The position numbers and the translations under genes are program-made. A stretch of 64,000 nucleotides of DNA from NCBI RefSeq assembly GCF_024055575.1, contig NZ_JAMXOE010000002.1:248001-312000 (forward strand), given 5' to 3'. Source of the DNA: Mucilaginibacter flavidus (lineage in GTDB: Bacteria; Bacteroidota; Bacteroidia; Sphingobacteriales; Sphingobacteriaceae). Under the pieces are notes generated by a model. That model worked only from the letters and a program-made list of their open reading frames with translations. It made no database searches and had not been told where the DNA came from. Below, in pieces: positions 16,902 through 26,203 of this stretch; the stretch's first letter is position 1, and each line of letters begins with the position of its first letter.

Positions 16902-19571
16902 TTACCTAAAATCCTTAAAATGATAAGTGTAACTAAACATAAAATATCGCCGCAACAGTAAGCTTTGCGTATCATTTATGGTATTACCGGATGCAAAGTG
17001 TACGGAATTTACGCTCTGGTTTAAAAGGTCGTAGCAGGTTAGCTTTAGTTCGCCGCGTTCTTTTTTCTGGATACGGCGGGTTAAAGCAAGGCTCAACAGG
17101 TTTGAATTACGCCTGAAGCCGGGTGCAACCAGCGGGTTATAACTATAGGCGTAATCAACGAGCCAGGTATATTTTTGCGGCACAAAAATGTACAAGCTAA
17201 ACGAAGCGTGTTGCATAGTATAGGATGTGCTTTTATAATTAACATTTTGATAGGTTGTAACGGCAGGGTTAATACTGTATTGCGGCCTAAACGCAAATAC
17301 GTCCACGTAAGTGGCTTCAAAATCCTGGCTTAGAGTAACGGTTTTAGTATTTTGATAGCCGTTTTGCTGGTTAACCTGGAAAAAATAGTGCCCAATTGCA
17401 CCTGACAAACTGGTACTTGTACCAAATTGCCAGTTACCTTGCTTTTTAAAGTTTTTGCTGAAATACCCGCTCAAATAACTGTTAAAGCTGCCATTCAGGT
17501 TTACAGGGCGTACCGTTTTAGCGCCATCGGCAGTTACAAAGTTTTCGCGGATAACGGTGTTGGTTTCAACAGTAATACGGGAGTTTATACCTATTGCAAC
17601 CTGGCTGTCAGAATGGTAATTGTTGTAATTAAACCCCAGGTTGTGCGACCGGGAAGGCTTAAGGTTGGGGTTGCCGATAAAACTATAGATAGGGCTGTAA
17701 ACAATGGTTACCGGTTGCATATCACTTATTGACGGTTGCCTGATATCATCGCTATAACTGATATTGAATTTCTGCAAACGCAATTCAAGCACCGGTAGCA
17801 GGTAAAAGTAATTTTGATTGAGCGTTGTTGCCGCGTAAGTATTGAACTGATTATTGATTTGGTTGAACTGCGAACCCAAACCCAGCTTAAGCGACACTTC
17901 ATCGGTAAAATTATAGGTTAGCTGTGGCAAAAATGTTTGCTGCCATTGGTTGCGTATCAGGTTGCTGCTTTGGTTTTGCAGAAATATGGTGTACAAACCG
18001 GTGTTCAAATCTTTATCATAAGTAAATAAATCGCCGGCGTTGCGGTTATGGTTACCCGCCAGTATAAAGTCGGCACTAAGCTTTTTGCCTATGGGGTAAT
18101 GGTACACCGCGCTAATGTTTTCGCTTATTGCCCTGTTGGTGTTTTTTGTAAAGCGGTCGGTAGTGTCTGATTGCAAGGCTGCTACGTACGATATAAGGTT
18201 ATTGATATTATAATCCCGGTTGTTTTCGGGGTGGATGCTTATGGCGTTACTAAGTGTTAACGATGCCCCCTTTTTGTTAAGCCGGTGATAATAGTTGATG
18301 TTATGCTAATACTGGAATGTGTTGCCGGTGCCATGCTCACCGTTCGCATTTGTGGTAATTAAAGGTATAAATGTGTTTGAATTTGAGTAGCTGCTGAGGC
18401 TATTGCTGCTGTTGTAGCCATACGTTAAATCAGGTTCAAACTTTAACGTGGTTACGGAATCTGGTTTCCATTCCAGTTGCGTATGCATGTGCTGGTCGTT
18501 ATTATCATCGTGTTTTTTACTATTCGAATATGTCAGGAACGTAGTGTCGCCAATAAACTGCTGCTGCTTCGAGGCTGAAATATTATCAATAATGTGGTTG
18601 TTAAACTCGTAGTTTATGTTCAGGGTGACCTTTTTGCTTAGGTTTTTGTTAATACTTACCGAACCCACTGTAATTTTTGAAACGCCGCCCTGACCGTTAA
18701 ACCCGCTTAGACCCGGCATCCGGATAGTCAGGCCCGAAAAGTCGGTTCCGCTAAGGTTGTTGCTGTAAACGCTGCCGCCAATTTGCAGGTCGTCTTTATA
18801 TTTGGCGAAAAAGCCAGATGCCGTATACCTGTCCTGTGTGCCTGCACCAACACCCATATTACTAAGAAAAGCTTTTAAAAATTCCTTTTTAAACTTAAGG
18901 TTGATGATTTTTTTAACCTGGTAATCGGGCTGCAAATGGTCGGGGTCGTTTTCGCGGTCGTCGTAAACCTGCACTTTCGATATCATTTCGGCCTCCAGGT
19001 TACGGGTAGCTATAGTTGGGTCGTTTATAAAAAAGTCCTTACCGTTAACCTTTATTTTTGATACCTCTTTACCGTTAACAGTTACATGCCCGTCGACACT
19101 CACCTGCATGCCGGGCAGTTTTTTCAATAAATCTTCAACCAGCGCGTTGGGACGGGTTTTAAATGCTTCAGCATCAAATTCAATCGTGTCCTTTTTCATG
19201 ATAACGGGTATACGTTCGCCTTTTACCACTACTTCCTGCAACATTTTAGCCGAAAGGTACAGTTTGCCAAGATCAACGGTTTCGCCTTTGCTAAAATCAA
19301 CGTTGATGCGTAGCCCCTTATACCCCACGTGCGATATCAGCAGTCGCGATGTTTGCTGACGCAGGTTGTGCAATGCGAATACACCGTTTTTATCAGTAAC
19401 TGTATACGAAATAAGCGAGGTGTCCTGTAGTTTCAGGATCGACACAGTGGCAAGTTGAACCGGTTCGTGTGTTACTGAATCAAGAATAATGGCTTTTACA
19501 ACACCGTGGTTTTGCGCTTTAGTGGCAATAGTAATGATAGCAAGCAGGAGCAGTAAAGATAATTTTCGCAT
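16902..19571 (-). pseudogene. Outer-membrane beta-barrel protein interrupted by one in-frame TAG
   Basis: A single frame of 890 codons. Signal peptide MRKLSLLLLLAIITIATKAQ, carboxypeptidase-regulatory-like beta domain (about 22-105), a plug-like region (KLPGMQVSVDGHVTVNGK, about 150-215), then a long beta-barrel ending in an aromatic C-terminus (YTYHFKDFR). This is the OMP_b-brl_3 layout, TonB-receptor-like. A TAG at 18306-18308 falls after ...GNTFQY at codon 422. The frame then continues with HNINYYHRLNKKG and stays open for over 460 more codons to a natural stop at 16902. With no frameshift or decay elsewhere, this is a recent nonsense mutation, a sequencing error or, less likely, readthrough. 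Confidence 0.88.
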
Positions 19572-19629
19572 TTAGGCAGGCAAGGTTACGTCCGTAAAAC
19601 AATAAATAGTTAATTATTTCGAACGCTAA

Positions 19630-19651
19630 TATAACTATATTTCTAGTTATA
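19630..19651. promoter_or_regulatory. Inverted repeat upstream of the outer-membrane protein gene
   Basis: TATAACTA at 19630-19637 and TAGTTATA at 19644-19651 flank a 6-base spacer, about 60 bases upstream of the start codon. Further TAGTTAT words follow to 19678. A regulator site is possible; A/T richness makes chance pairing a fair alternative. Confidence 0.35.
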
Positions 19652-19806
19652 ACTATTTTTTTAGTTATTGCAATAAAAAAGTTACATAGTACTCATTACT
19701 GGGATTATTGTAGTTGTTGCCGAATCCTGCGGGGGTATGATGGCTTATATCGAATGTAGAAATTAGGGAACTATGTCGGTGCCTAAAATCCAATATAAAA
19801 AACGGG

Positions 19807-19848
19807 CATTCGATTCAAGACTTTTGACTCAAGACTTTCGACTTCCTC
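19807..19848. repeat. Heptad array at the 3' end of the PIG-L gene
   Basis: Six 7-base units in register: CATTCGA, TTCAAGA, CTTTTGA, CTCAAGA, CTTTCGA, CTTCCTC. The next bases hold the PIG-L stop codon (19848-19850). Shares a 23-base identical stretch with the array at 13483-13510. Confidence 0.75.
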
Positions 19849-20609
19849 TAAAGGACTATCATTCCCATCCCCTTGCCAGTCATCCGCACAAAGCCTTCAG
19901 CTGCCCGAACTCCCGCTTCGCGACCGCGAAAATCCTCCATCGAAGCATGGCCGCAGGCATATATCCCCGGAGGGTCCTGGCTGGTGTGGCAGTATACGGC
20001 TTTCTTTTTCTGTTCCTGGGTATCGCTTATATCAACATAGTCGGTAGGCATAAAAATCATAGTTTGCTCACCGGTGCATACCTCGAAAAAATAGAGCGTA
20101 AATTTATTGGACGAGCGCACCCACGTTTGCATGGTCAGCAGGCTGGCAACCTGGTGGTCTTTGTGGCTGTCGACTGGCCAGTGAGTAAATACCACATCGG
20201 GTTTTTCATCGGCTATTAATGTATGCAAGTGTTTTAAAGCAGCGTTATCGGCAATGGTTGCACCATCAATCTGCCCGGCAAAAATGGGTTTGGTATTCAA
20301 AATTTTGCAGGCATTGATAGCTTCCTGTTTGCGTATCCTGGCAGCCTCATCGTTCGCGGTGCCGGGGATACCAGCCTCGCCTGTAGTCAAATAAATTATA
20401 GTAACATCATGCCCTTGTGCAGCCAACCTGGCCAATGTGCCGCCACAGCCGCTTTCAGGATCGTCGGGATGGCCGCCAACACAAACAATCTTCTTTTTTG
20501 CTGCCGCGATATTACCCTGAGCGTTTAATAACCAGGGTAATGTAAGCAGTCCTAAACCGGCGGCGGTGTTTTTTACAAATTGGCGACGGGAGTTGGGCGA
20601 TTGATCCAT
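19848..20609 (-). CDS. Tat-exported PIG-L family deacetylase
   Basis: Zinc-dependent deacetylase of the LmbE/PIG-L type, acting on N-acetyl sugars or related conjugates. The N-terminus has a twin-arginine signal (SRRQFVKN) followed by a hydrophobic stretch ending at NAQG. The metal and catalytic residues appear as GGHPDDPESGCGG (His, Asp-Asp) near residue 44 and HWPVDSHKDHQ near residue 142. The exported location suggests action on cell-wall or imported glycoconjugates. The substrate is not determinable. Length 253 aa is normal. Confidence 0.92.
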   Translation of the reverse strand: MDQSPNSRRQFVKNTAAGLGLLTLPWLLNAQGNIAAAKKKIVCVGGHPDDPESGCGGTLARLAAQGHDVTIIYLTTGEAGIPGTANDEAARIRKQEAINACKILNTKPIFAGQIDGATIADNAALKHLHTLIADEKPDVVFTHWPVDSHKDHQVASLLTMQTWVRSSNKFTLYFFEVCTGEQTMIFMPTDYVDISDTQEQKKKAVYCHTSQDPPGIYACGHASMEDFRGREAGVRAAEGFVRMTGKGMGMIVL

Positions 20610-20754
20610 ACTATGAGGTTTCTCAAATATAAAACTCCAAAACGCAAAACTTAAATTTAATCATTGTATAATATTTGTAAAATCGAGCGTGAAGGACAAC
20701 ATCAAACCGGAATTGGCTTAACTTTATTTATTATTTACCAATTCAAATTATTTT

Positions 20755-21306
20755 ATGGGCAAATTTTTTGATGATATTTTAAACCAGCATAAGGTTTTTA
20801 TAGAGAACCAAAGGATGTTTTTCGTGGCCACTGCACCACTTGATTCTGATGGACATGTTAACCTGTCGCCAAAGGGAATGGATAGCTTTCATGTTTTCTC
20901 GCCCAACAGGGTCGCCTATATGGATGTGATAGGCAGCGGGAACGAAACATCGGCGCACTTGTTGGAGAATGGCCGCATTACTTTTATGTTTTGTGCTTTT
21001 GACGGCCCCCCTAACATTTTACGCCTATATGGAAAAGGCTATACTGTATTGCCGGGCGATGCAGAATGGGAATTGTTAACGGCCCATTTTAAACTAGTAT
21101 TGGGCACAAGGCAAATTATAGTAGCCGATATTGATAAGGTGCAAACATCATGTGGTTTTGGCGTTCCGTTTTACAACTATGAAGGCGAGCGCGACCAAAT
21201 GCAGAAATGGGCACTAAATAAAGGTGAGGAAGGTTTGGATGCTTACAAAAAAGAAAAAAATATGCTAAGCCTCGATGGCTTGCCGACCGCATTATATAAC
21301 AGGTAA
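20755..21306 (+). CDS. Pyridoxamine 5'-phosphate oxidase-like flavoprotein
   Basis: A 183-aa split-barrel FMN-binding fold. FFVATAPLDSDGHVNLSPKG and the following GSGNETSAHLLENGRITFMFCAFDG are typical of the small PNPOx-like family, distinct from true PdxH. Such proteins bind FMN, F420 or heme; activity here is unknown. It stands alone between a divergent deacetylase and a convergent purU. Confidence 0.88.
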   Translation: MGKFFDDILNQHKVFIENQRMFFVATAPLDSDGHVNLSPKGMDSFHVFSPNRVAYMDVIGSGNETSAHLLENGRITFMFCAFDGPPNILRLYGKGYTVLPGDAEWELLTAHFKLVLGTRQIIVADIDKVQTSCGFGVPFYNYEGERDQMQKWALNKGEEGLDAYKKEKNMLSLDGLPTALYNR

Positions 21307-21322
21307 AAGCGTTGGGCTAAGA

Positions 21323-22150
21323 TTATTCAAACACTACTGTTTTATTTTTATAAACAAACACCCTGTCCTCAAATACCAGCTTTAATGCCCTGGCCAGTAC
21401 CGATGTTTCAATTTCTTTACCGGCCTTTACCATATCCGCAGCGGTAAATGAGTGGTTTACGGGGATTGTTTGCTGCGCGATAATCGGCCCTTCGTCCAAC
21501 TCATTTGATACAAAATGGGCGGTGGCCCCTATCAGCTTCACGCCGCGTTCAAACGCCTGCCGGTATGGGCTGGCGCCAATAAATGCCGGTAAAAACGAGT
21601 GGTGGATATTAATAATCCGCATAGGGAACTTAGCCACCAGTTTTGGCGATAGTATGCGCATAAACTTGGCAAGTACAATATAATCGGGGTTATATTTTTC
21701 TACAGTGTCAGCTATTTTTCCTTCAAACTCATCCTTACTCACCTGTTCGTGCGATATAAAGTAAAAAGGCATATCAAAGCGCCTGCATATATCCTGCAGC
21801 ACATTGTGGTTGCCGATAACGCATTGTACAGTAGCACCGAGCGTCCCAAAATAATTCCGGATCAAAATATCTGCCAGGCAATGGTATTCTTTGGTTACCA
21901 TTACCACTACTTTTTTCTCGGGCAGCGGGTTAATTAAAATATTGGCATCATCGGGCAATACCTTCCGCAACTGCTTTTCCAGCGTCGATTCGTCGCCACC
22001 GACAGAAACTTCCAGCCGCATAAAAAACAGGTTTTCGGCCTGGTCCACATATTCGCGCAGCGAAACAATGTTAAAAAGGTTTTTGGCCAAAATAGCCGAT
22101 ACAGATGCTACCAGCCCGGCTCGGTCGGTACATTGAATTACGATAATCAT
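21323..22150 (-). CDS. purU: Formyltetrahydrofolate deformylase
   Basis: Hydrolyses 10-formyl-THF to formate and THF, balancing one-carbon pools. Residues 1 to about 80 form an ACT domain (CTDRAGLVASVSAILAKNLFNIV). The catalytic part resembles glycinamide ribonucleotide transformylase. IINIHHSFLPAFIGASPYRQA carries the catalytic histidine, and GATAHFVSNELDEGPII the Asp. Length 275 aa is standard. The window also holds ftcD, which feeds the same THF pool, though the two are 18 kb apart. Confidence 0.95.
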   Translation of the reverse strand: MIIVIQCTDRAGLVASVSAILAKNLFNIVSLREYVDQAENLFFMRLEVSVGGDESTLEKQLRKVLPDDANILINPLPEKKVVVMVTKEYHCLADILIRNYFGTLGATVQCVIGNHNVLQDICRRFDMPFYFISHEQVSKDEFEGKIADTVEKYNPDYIVLAKFMRILSPKLVAKFPMRIINIHHSFLPAFIGASPYRQAFERGVKLIGATAHFVSNELDEGPIIAQQTIPVNHSFTAADMVKAGKEIETSVLARALKLVFEDRVFVYKNKTVVFE

Positions 22151-22165
22151 GATAGGTAAATATAG

Positions 22166-22265
22166 TTGTAAAGGTTGTAAGTGTTGTAAATGTTAAAAAA
22201 TAGCCTGATGTTAAAATAGTTGCACTTCTTCGACCTATACAACCACTACAACTTTTACAACCTCT
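22166..22265. repeat. Inverted pair of 9-base repeat arrays
   Basis: TTGTAAAGG, TTGTAAGTG, TTGTAAATG (22166-22192) face ACAACCACT, ACAACTTTT, ACAACCTCT (22239-22265). The two arms are complementary in outline and could fold over about 46 bases. The right arm includes the stop codon of the response regulator gene, so this is a likely transcript 3' end before purU. Confidence 0.65.
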
Positions 22266-22938
22266 AACTAAACCATTTCTTTCTTATCGCAATCTTAATA
22301 GCAGAAGCTTTGTTTGACACGTGAAGCTTTTCGTAAATATTGGCAATATGCTTACGCACAGTATGTGGGCTTATAAACAGCCGCTCGCCAATTTGCTGAT
22401 AGTTTAGCCCATCTACTATGCGGTTTAAAATTTCAAGTTCGCGGGTGGATAGCGTATGGGCTTCTTCTTCATTTTCAGCTGCGGGGGCAGCATCATCTGG
22501 CGAATTACGCAGTAAGCCAAGCACTTTGCGAGCAATACGTGGCGACATGGGCACACCGCCTTCAAAAACTATTTCGGTAATGGCTTTCACAATGCTCGAC
22601 ACCTTTTCGTCCTTCAATAAATAACCTGTGGCCCCGGCCTTAATGGCTTCGAATAGCTTCTCGTCGTCATCAAAAACAGTAAGCATCAAAAAATGGGTAT
22701 CGGGGTAAACTTCCTTAGCTATTGTTACCGCTTCAATGCCATCCATTACCGGCATTTCAATATCCATTAAAACTACCTGCGGGCGCATATCCGCAGCAAG
22801 TGCCTTCATGTTTTCTAAAAATTCGCTGCCATCATTCGCCTGGAAGACAACAGTAATTTCTTTATAATAGCTGATTTGTTCGGCCAACGTGTTCCGAATT
22901 ATACGCTTATCATCTACAAGGGCTATTCTTACGCTCAT
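22264..22938 (-). CDS. NarL/LuxR-type response regulator
   Basis: Receiver domain (1 to about 125) with acidic pocket Asp9-Asp10, phospho-acceptor Asp59 in VLMDIEMPVMDG and the Lys in LLKDE; C-terminal LuxR helix-turn-helix (TLSTRELEILNRIVDGLNYQQIGERLFISPHTVRKHI, about 160-200). This class pairs with HisKA_3 kinases, and two such kinases are encoded about 1.2 kb away on the other strand, making them the natural partners (inferred). Confidence 0.93.
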   Translation of the reverse strand: MSVRIALVDDKRIIRNTLAEQISYYKEITVVFQANDGSEFLENMKALAADMRPQVVLMDIEMPVMDGIEAVTIAKEVYPDTHFLMLTVFDDDEKLFEAIKAGATGYLLKDEKVSSIVKAITEIVFEGGVPMSPRIARKVLGLLRNSPDDAAPAAENEEEAHTLSTRELEILNRIVDGLNYQQIGERLFISPHTVRKHIANIYEKLHVSNKASAIKIAIRKKWFS

Positions 22939-23048
22939 AACCAGGTTGTTTTAATGGCCTGACGGCATTAATGATATAAACTTACTTATTTAATAGTATA
23001 AATAAGCCGCCCCGTAATTACGAAGCAGCTTATTTACTATTTGAACTT

Positions 23049-23126
23049 TTAACGGCCCGGATCTTTTTTGAAAGACCCTAGGCCCATCACGAAAAATGTT
23101 ATTATTAATAAAACAATGGTATTCAT
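23049..23126 (-). CDS. Possible 25-residue membrane peptide
   Basis: ATG at 23126 opens a short frame (MNTIVLLIITFFVMGLGSFK, then KDPGR) ending with TAA at 23049. A hydrophobic stretch of about 15 residues is followed by a basic tail, as in one-helix membrane peptides. It lies alone in a 260-base gap that also has a degraded R2-like hairpin near 23158-23180. Chance is possible at this length. Confidence 0.35.
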   Translation of the reverse strand: MNTIVLLIITFFVMGLGSFKKDPGR

Positions 23127-23198
23127 CGCAATAAGCTCTTTTTGGCGGGCTTTAAATGCAGAGCAGCAATATTTTGCGTTTCTATTCCGCCTGATTGA

Positions 23199-23723
23199 TT
23201 AAAAGTTGAAACCTACACGTGCTCCTAAAAAGCCCGAGCTGCTGTAACCTTCGTACCGTAAGCTTACGTCGAAGCCACCCAGCAATAAACCAACACCCGG
23301 AGCATAGGTAAATTCGGAGCCGGTTGCCGAAATTGAACCACCCTGTCCGTTTGACGCGTAGATTTTCGCAAAAGTGATACCGGCCTCACCTATACCGTAG
23401 AAATTGTCGCTGAACATATAACGGTAACCTGCTTTAACCGGGATGTTAACTTGGGCCTTTAAACCGGCGCCAATGCCACTTTTTGGCGCAAATACAATAA
23501 CGCCCGAAGTTAAAGTTACCGCGCTTGATTTATCAAGGCCGATAGCTGCACGTAAGGTTGCGCCACCACCTACCGAATAAACACTGCTGAAACCGCTAAC
23601 AGGCAATGCACCTTCAAGGCCGATACCTAAGCTGAATTTTTTGTAGTCGCTTGATTGAGCGAAAACTTTTGAGGAGGTTAATGCCACCAGCATTACGATA
23701 ACCAATGTAAATACTTTTTTCAT
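23199..23723 (-). CDS. Small outer-membrane beta-barrel protein
   Basis: A 174-aa protein with signal peptide (MKKVFTLVIVMLVALTSSKVFAQ) and alternating hydrophobic/glycine strands ending in ARVGFNF, a terminal aromatic as used for barrel insertion. Probably an eight-stranded barrel of the outer-membrane beta-barrel domain type. No ligand or enzyme motif. Monocistronic. Confidence 0.88.
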   Translation of the reverse strand: MKKVFTLVIVMLVALTSSKVFAQSSDYKKFSLGIGLEGALPVSGFSSVYSVGGGATLRAAIGLDKSSAVTLTSGVIVFAPKSGIGAGLKAQVNIPVKAGYRYMFSDNFYGIGEAGITFAKIYASNGQGGSISATGSEFTYAPGVGLLLGGFDVSLRYEGYSSSGFLGARVGFNF

Positions 23724-24089
23724 TTTTTTTGTTTTTGTGATTTGTTAATGATTGTTATTATTTGTTATTATTTGATAGTGCTAAGCAACAACTAATAGCA
23801 AAGGCTATCAATAATACATATGTAGTATATTGGGGATCATGTAAAAAAAACACAGCATAACTTACTGTATTATAGCCAAATATGTGGTTATTACGTATTT
23901 TAAAATACCGTGCAGCACGTATCATTTTAAATATCTTTTGTATATCTTTAGTAATAAATTATGGGTGCATTGTTAGCGCAGTGGAGTAGTATTAATTGAG
24001 TTCAAACCAAATTAATACTTTGTTTTATCGCGCTATTCCCCCCTCGGTGTGCCGTACTGTTTCAGAATCCCGGTTTAAACTATTAACTG
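23724..24089. promoter_or_regulatory. Divergent promoter region with a perfect 14-bp palindrome
   Basis: This 366-base gap between divergent genes has no gene. It contains the palindrome GTATTTTAAAATAC at 23895-23908. A TATCTTTA box at 23943-23950 is one base off the Bacteroidota -7 consensus TAnnTTTG. Both are on the kinase side. No good -33 box is visible, so the promoter call is weak; the remainder is A/T-rich. Confidence 0.35.
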
Positions 24090-26048
24090 ATGAAAAAGCT
24101 TATCATGCTGCTATGGCTATTGCCATCAATTGCGCCGGCACAAAACAAAATTACCGACAGCCTTTTAAAACTACTCCCTGCTGCCAAAACAGATACCCAA
24201 CGGGTTAATATCTATAACAAGCTATCGGAGCGGTTTATGAATAGCCATACGGATAGGGGGCTTACTTATGCCAACCAGGCGCTTAACCTGAGCCAAAAAG
24301 TAAAATATTTAAAAGGCGAGGCTGATGCCTACTATAACCGCGGCCAAATACTGGTAAACATATTAAAGTCCGATTCGGCTAAGGTTGACTATGAAAAAGC
24401 TATAGCTATCTATAAAAAGATTAACGACCGCGAGGGCCTCGCAGAAATTTACTCTGATTATGGCATATTGCTACGCGTGCAAGGCAGGGGAAGCGATGCA
24501 ATAGTTTATTTTCAACAATCGGCCGATTTATATGAAAAAGTAGATAATCTTGGCGGAAGTGCTGAAACACTGGTTTTGCTGGCAAACAATTATAACCAGT
24601 TGCATTTGTTTAATAAGGCACTGGCAATGTATCAAAAAACATACCAGCTCAGGCTCAAAATAAACGATAAGCTTGCCGCAGCACAATCATTAGCCGGCAT
24701 AGGGCTAACTTACCGTAACAAACAAATTTATGAGCCAGGGACTAAAAACTTTGAACAGGCTGTTCAATACATGCTTAAAGCCCGCACCGCCTTTATCAAA
24801 GCCGACCATAAACTGTATATCGCCTTTATCGATAAAGAGATTGGAATAACGTACCTACAGCAAAATGAGAGCAAACAAGCCCTGGTTTATTTTTTAGAGG
24901 CCGAAGATTGGTTTAAGAAACTGGATACAAAGCGCGAAATGGGTTCACTGTACAAAGGTATCGGCAACGCATACTTGAAGCTAAAACAATATCGGCAGGC
25001 TAAAATATACCTTGAAAAAGGTTTGGATGCCGCGCTGGCCGAGAAATACCAGCAGCATATCATGGAATCGTACGAAGGTTTGTACAACTATTACAAGCAA
25101 ACTGGCGACGATAAGGCAAGTTTGAAATACCACGAAAAGTGGATGGATGCAAAAGATACTTTAACCCAAAAAGCCAATTTTGAAAAAATAACGGAGGTAA
25201 CCGCAAAATACGAAACCGAAAAAAAGGAGCAGCAAATAAAACTGCTAAATAAAGAAAACACAATTCAAAAGCTGTCTATCACCAGCCGTAATAAAACAAT
25301 TGGCATCATAGCAGGTCTTTTCCTGCTTTCGTGTATCGTGGCGGCCTTGTTTTATAATCGTCAAAAACTTAAGCAACGGGCCAACCAGCAGGCCCTAATG
25401 CTAAAGCAGCAGGACATACTTACAAAAGCGATAGTTGATGCTGAAGAAAACGAGCGCAAACGCATAGCAAGTGATTTACACGATGGTGTTGGGCAGCTAT
25501 TTTCCGCTGTTAAGATGAACCTGAGTGGTTTATTTGAGCGAATTACCATAGCACGAGAAGAAGACCGGTTTTTAGCAGAAAACACCCTTGCATTGGTTGA
25601 CGAAAGCTGCAAAGAAGTGCGTACCATATCGCACCAGATGATGCCCAACATGCTGTTGCGCTCGGGCATAGCATCTGATTTGAAAAGCTTTATTGAGAAA
25701 ATTGATTCGGATAGCCTGAAAGTAACGCTGGAGGCAACCGGCTTTAAAAACAAACTGGAAAGCAATGTGGAGACCATGTTGTACCGTATTATACAGGAAA
25801 GCATCAACAACGTAATTAAACACGCAAAAGCAACCCGCCTCGACCTTGTATTAAACAGGGACAGCAAAGGTATTACAACAAAAATTACCGATAATGGGAT
25901 AGGGTTCGATACCGGCGAAGCGGGAAGTTCTACGGGAATCGGCCTTAAGAACATTGCCACACGTGTTGAGTATTTAAAAGGCACAATAAGGTACATTACC
26001 GCACCCGGCGAAGGAACTGTAGTTATAATTGAAGTACCTGTATCATAA
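24090..26048 (+). CDS. TPR sensor histidine kinase A (HisKA_3 type)
   Basis: Signal peptide (MKKLIMLLWLLPSIAPAQ), periplasmic tetratricopeptide repeats to about residue 370, a coiled segment (KKEQQIKLLNKENTIQKL), one membrane helix (about 397-415), then HisKA_3 with phospho-acceptor His464 in IASDLHDGVGQ, and a HATPase_c domain (ESINNVIKHAKATRLD, DNGIGFD, GIGLKNI). It senses through the TPR domain and should phosphorylate a NarL-type regulator such as the one at 22264-22938. A paralogue follows 155 bases downstream; the kinase cores are almost identical while the TPR sensors differ. Confidence 0.92.
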   Translation: MKKLIMLLWLLPSIAPAQNKITDSLLKLLPAAKTDTQRVNIYNKLSERFMNSHTDRGLTYANQALNLSQKVKYLKGEADAYYNRGQILVNILKSDSAKVDYEKAIAIYKKINDREGLAEIYSDYGILLRVQGRGSDAIVYFQQSADLYEKVDNLGGSAETLVLLANNYNQLHLFNKALAMYQKTYQLRLKINDKLAAAQSLAGIGLTYRNKQIYEPGTKNFEQAVQYMLKARTAFIKADHKLYIAFIDKEIGITYLQQNESKQALVYFLEAEDWFKKLDTKREMGSLYKGIGNAYLKLKQYRQAKIYLEKGLDAALAEKYQQHIMESYEGLYNYYKQTGDDKASLKYHEKWMDAKDTLTQKANFEKITEVTAKYETEKKEQQIKLLNKENTIQKLSITSRNKTIGIIAGLFLLSCIVAALFYNRQKLKQRANQQALMLKQQDILTKAIVDAEENERKRIASDLHDGVGQLFSAVKMNLSGLFERITIAREEDRFLAENTLALVDESCKEVRTISHQMMPNMLLRSGIASDLKSFIEKIDSDSLKVTLEATGFKNKLESNVETMLYRIIQESINNVIKHAKATRLDLVLNRDSKGITTKITDNGIGFDTGEAGSSTGIGLKNIATRVEYLKGTIRYITAPGEGTVVIIEVPVS

Positions 26049-26203
26049 GTAAACTTTAAACAATTATTAATCCCGGGAAAAGATTTGTTAGTCGTGATGA
26101 TTTTTTTAGTATACTTATCATGTTAATTATAACCTATTATAAACAGTAGTAACCCCGCTATTGTATTATCCCGCTAATTGTTTAATACTATATCGATTAA
26201 TAA

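Noticed and set aside
16902..18176. Separate outer-membrane protein gene starting at a TTG at 18176
   Set aside because: It is the in-frame continuation of the gene starting at 19571 after one TAG codon; the codons between 18306 and 18176 read as the same barrel.
19773..20219. 148-codon plus-strand frame
   Set aside because: Antisense to the PIG-L deacetylase with no family features; begins in a heptad repeat.
15359..20609. Polysaccharide utilisation locus around GH53
   Set aside because: No SusC/SusD pair; the barrel protein is of the OMP_b-brl_3 type and no surface glycan-binding lipoprotein follows.
25361..25996. 211-codon minus-strand frame antisense to kinase A
   Set aside because: Appears again in part antisense to kinase B only because the sense cores are conserved; no own features.
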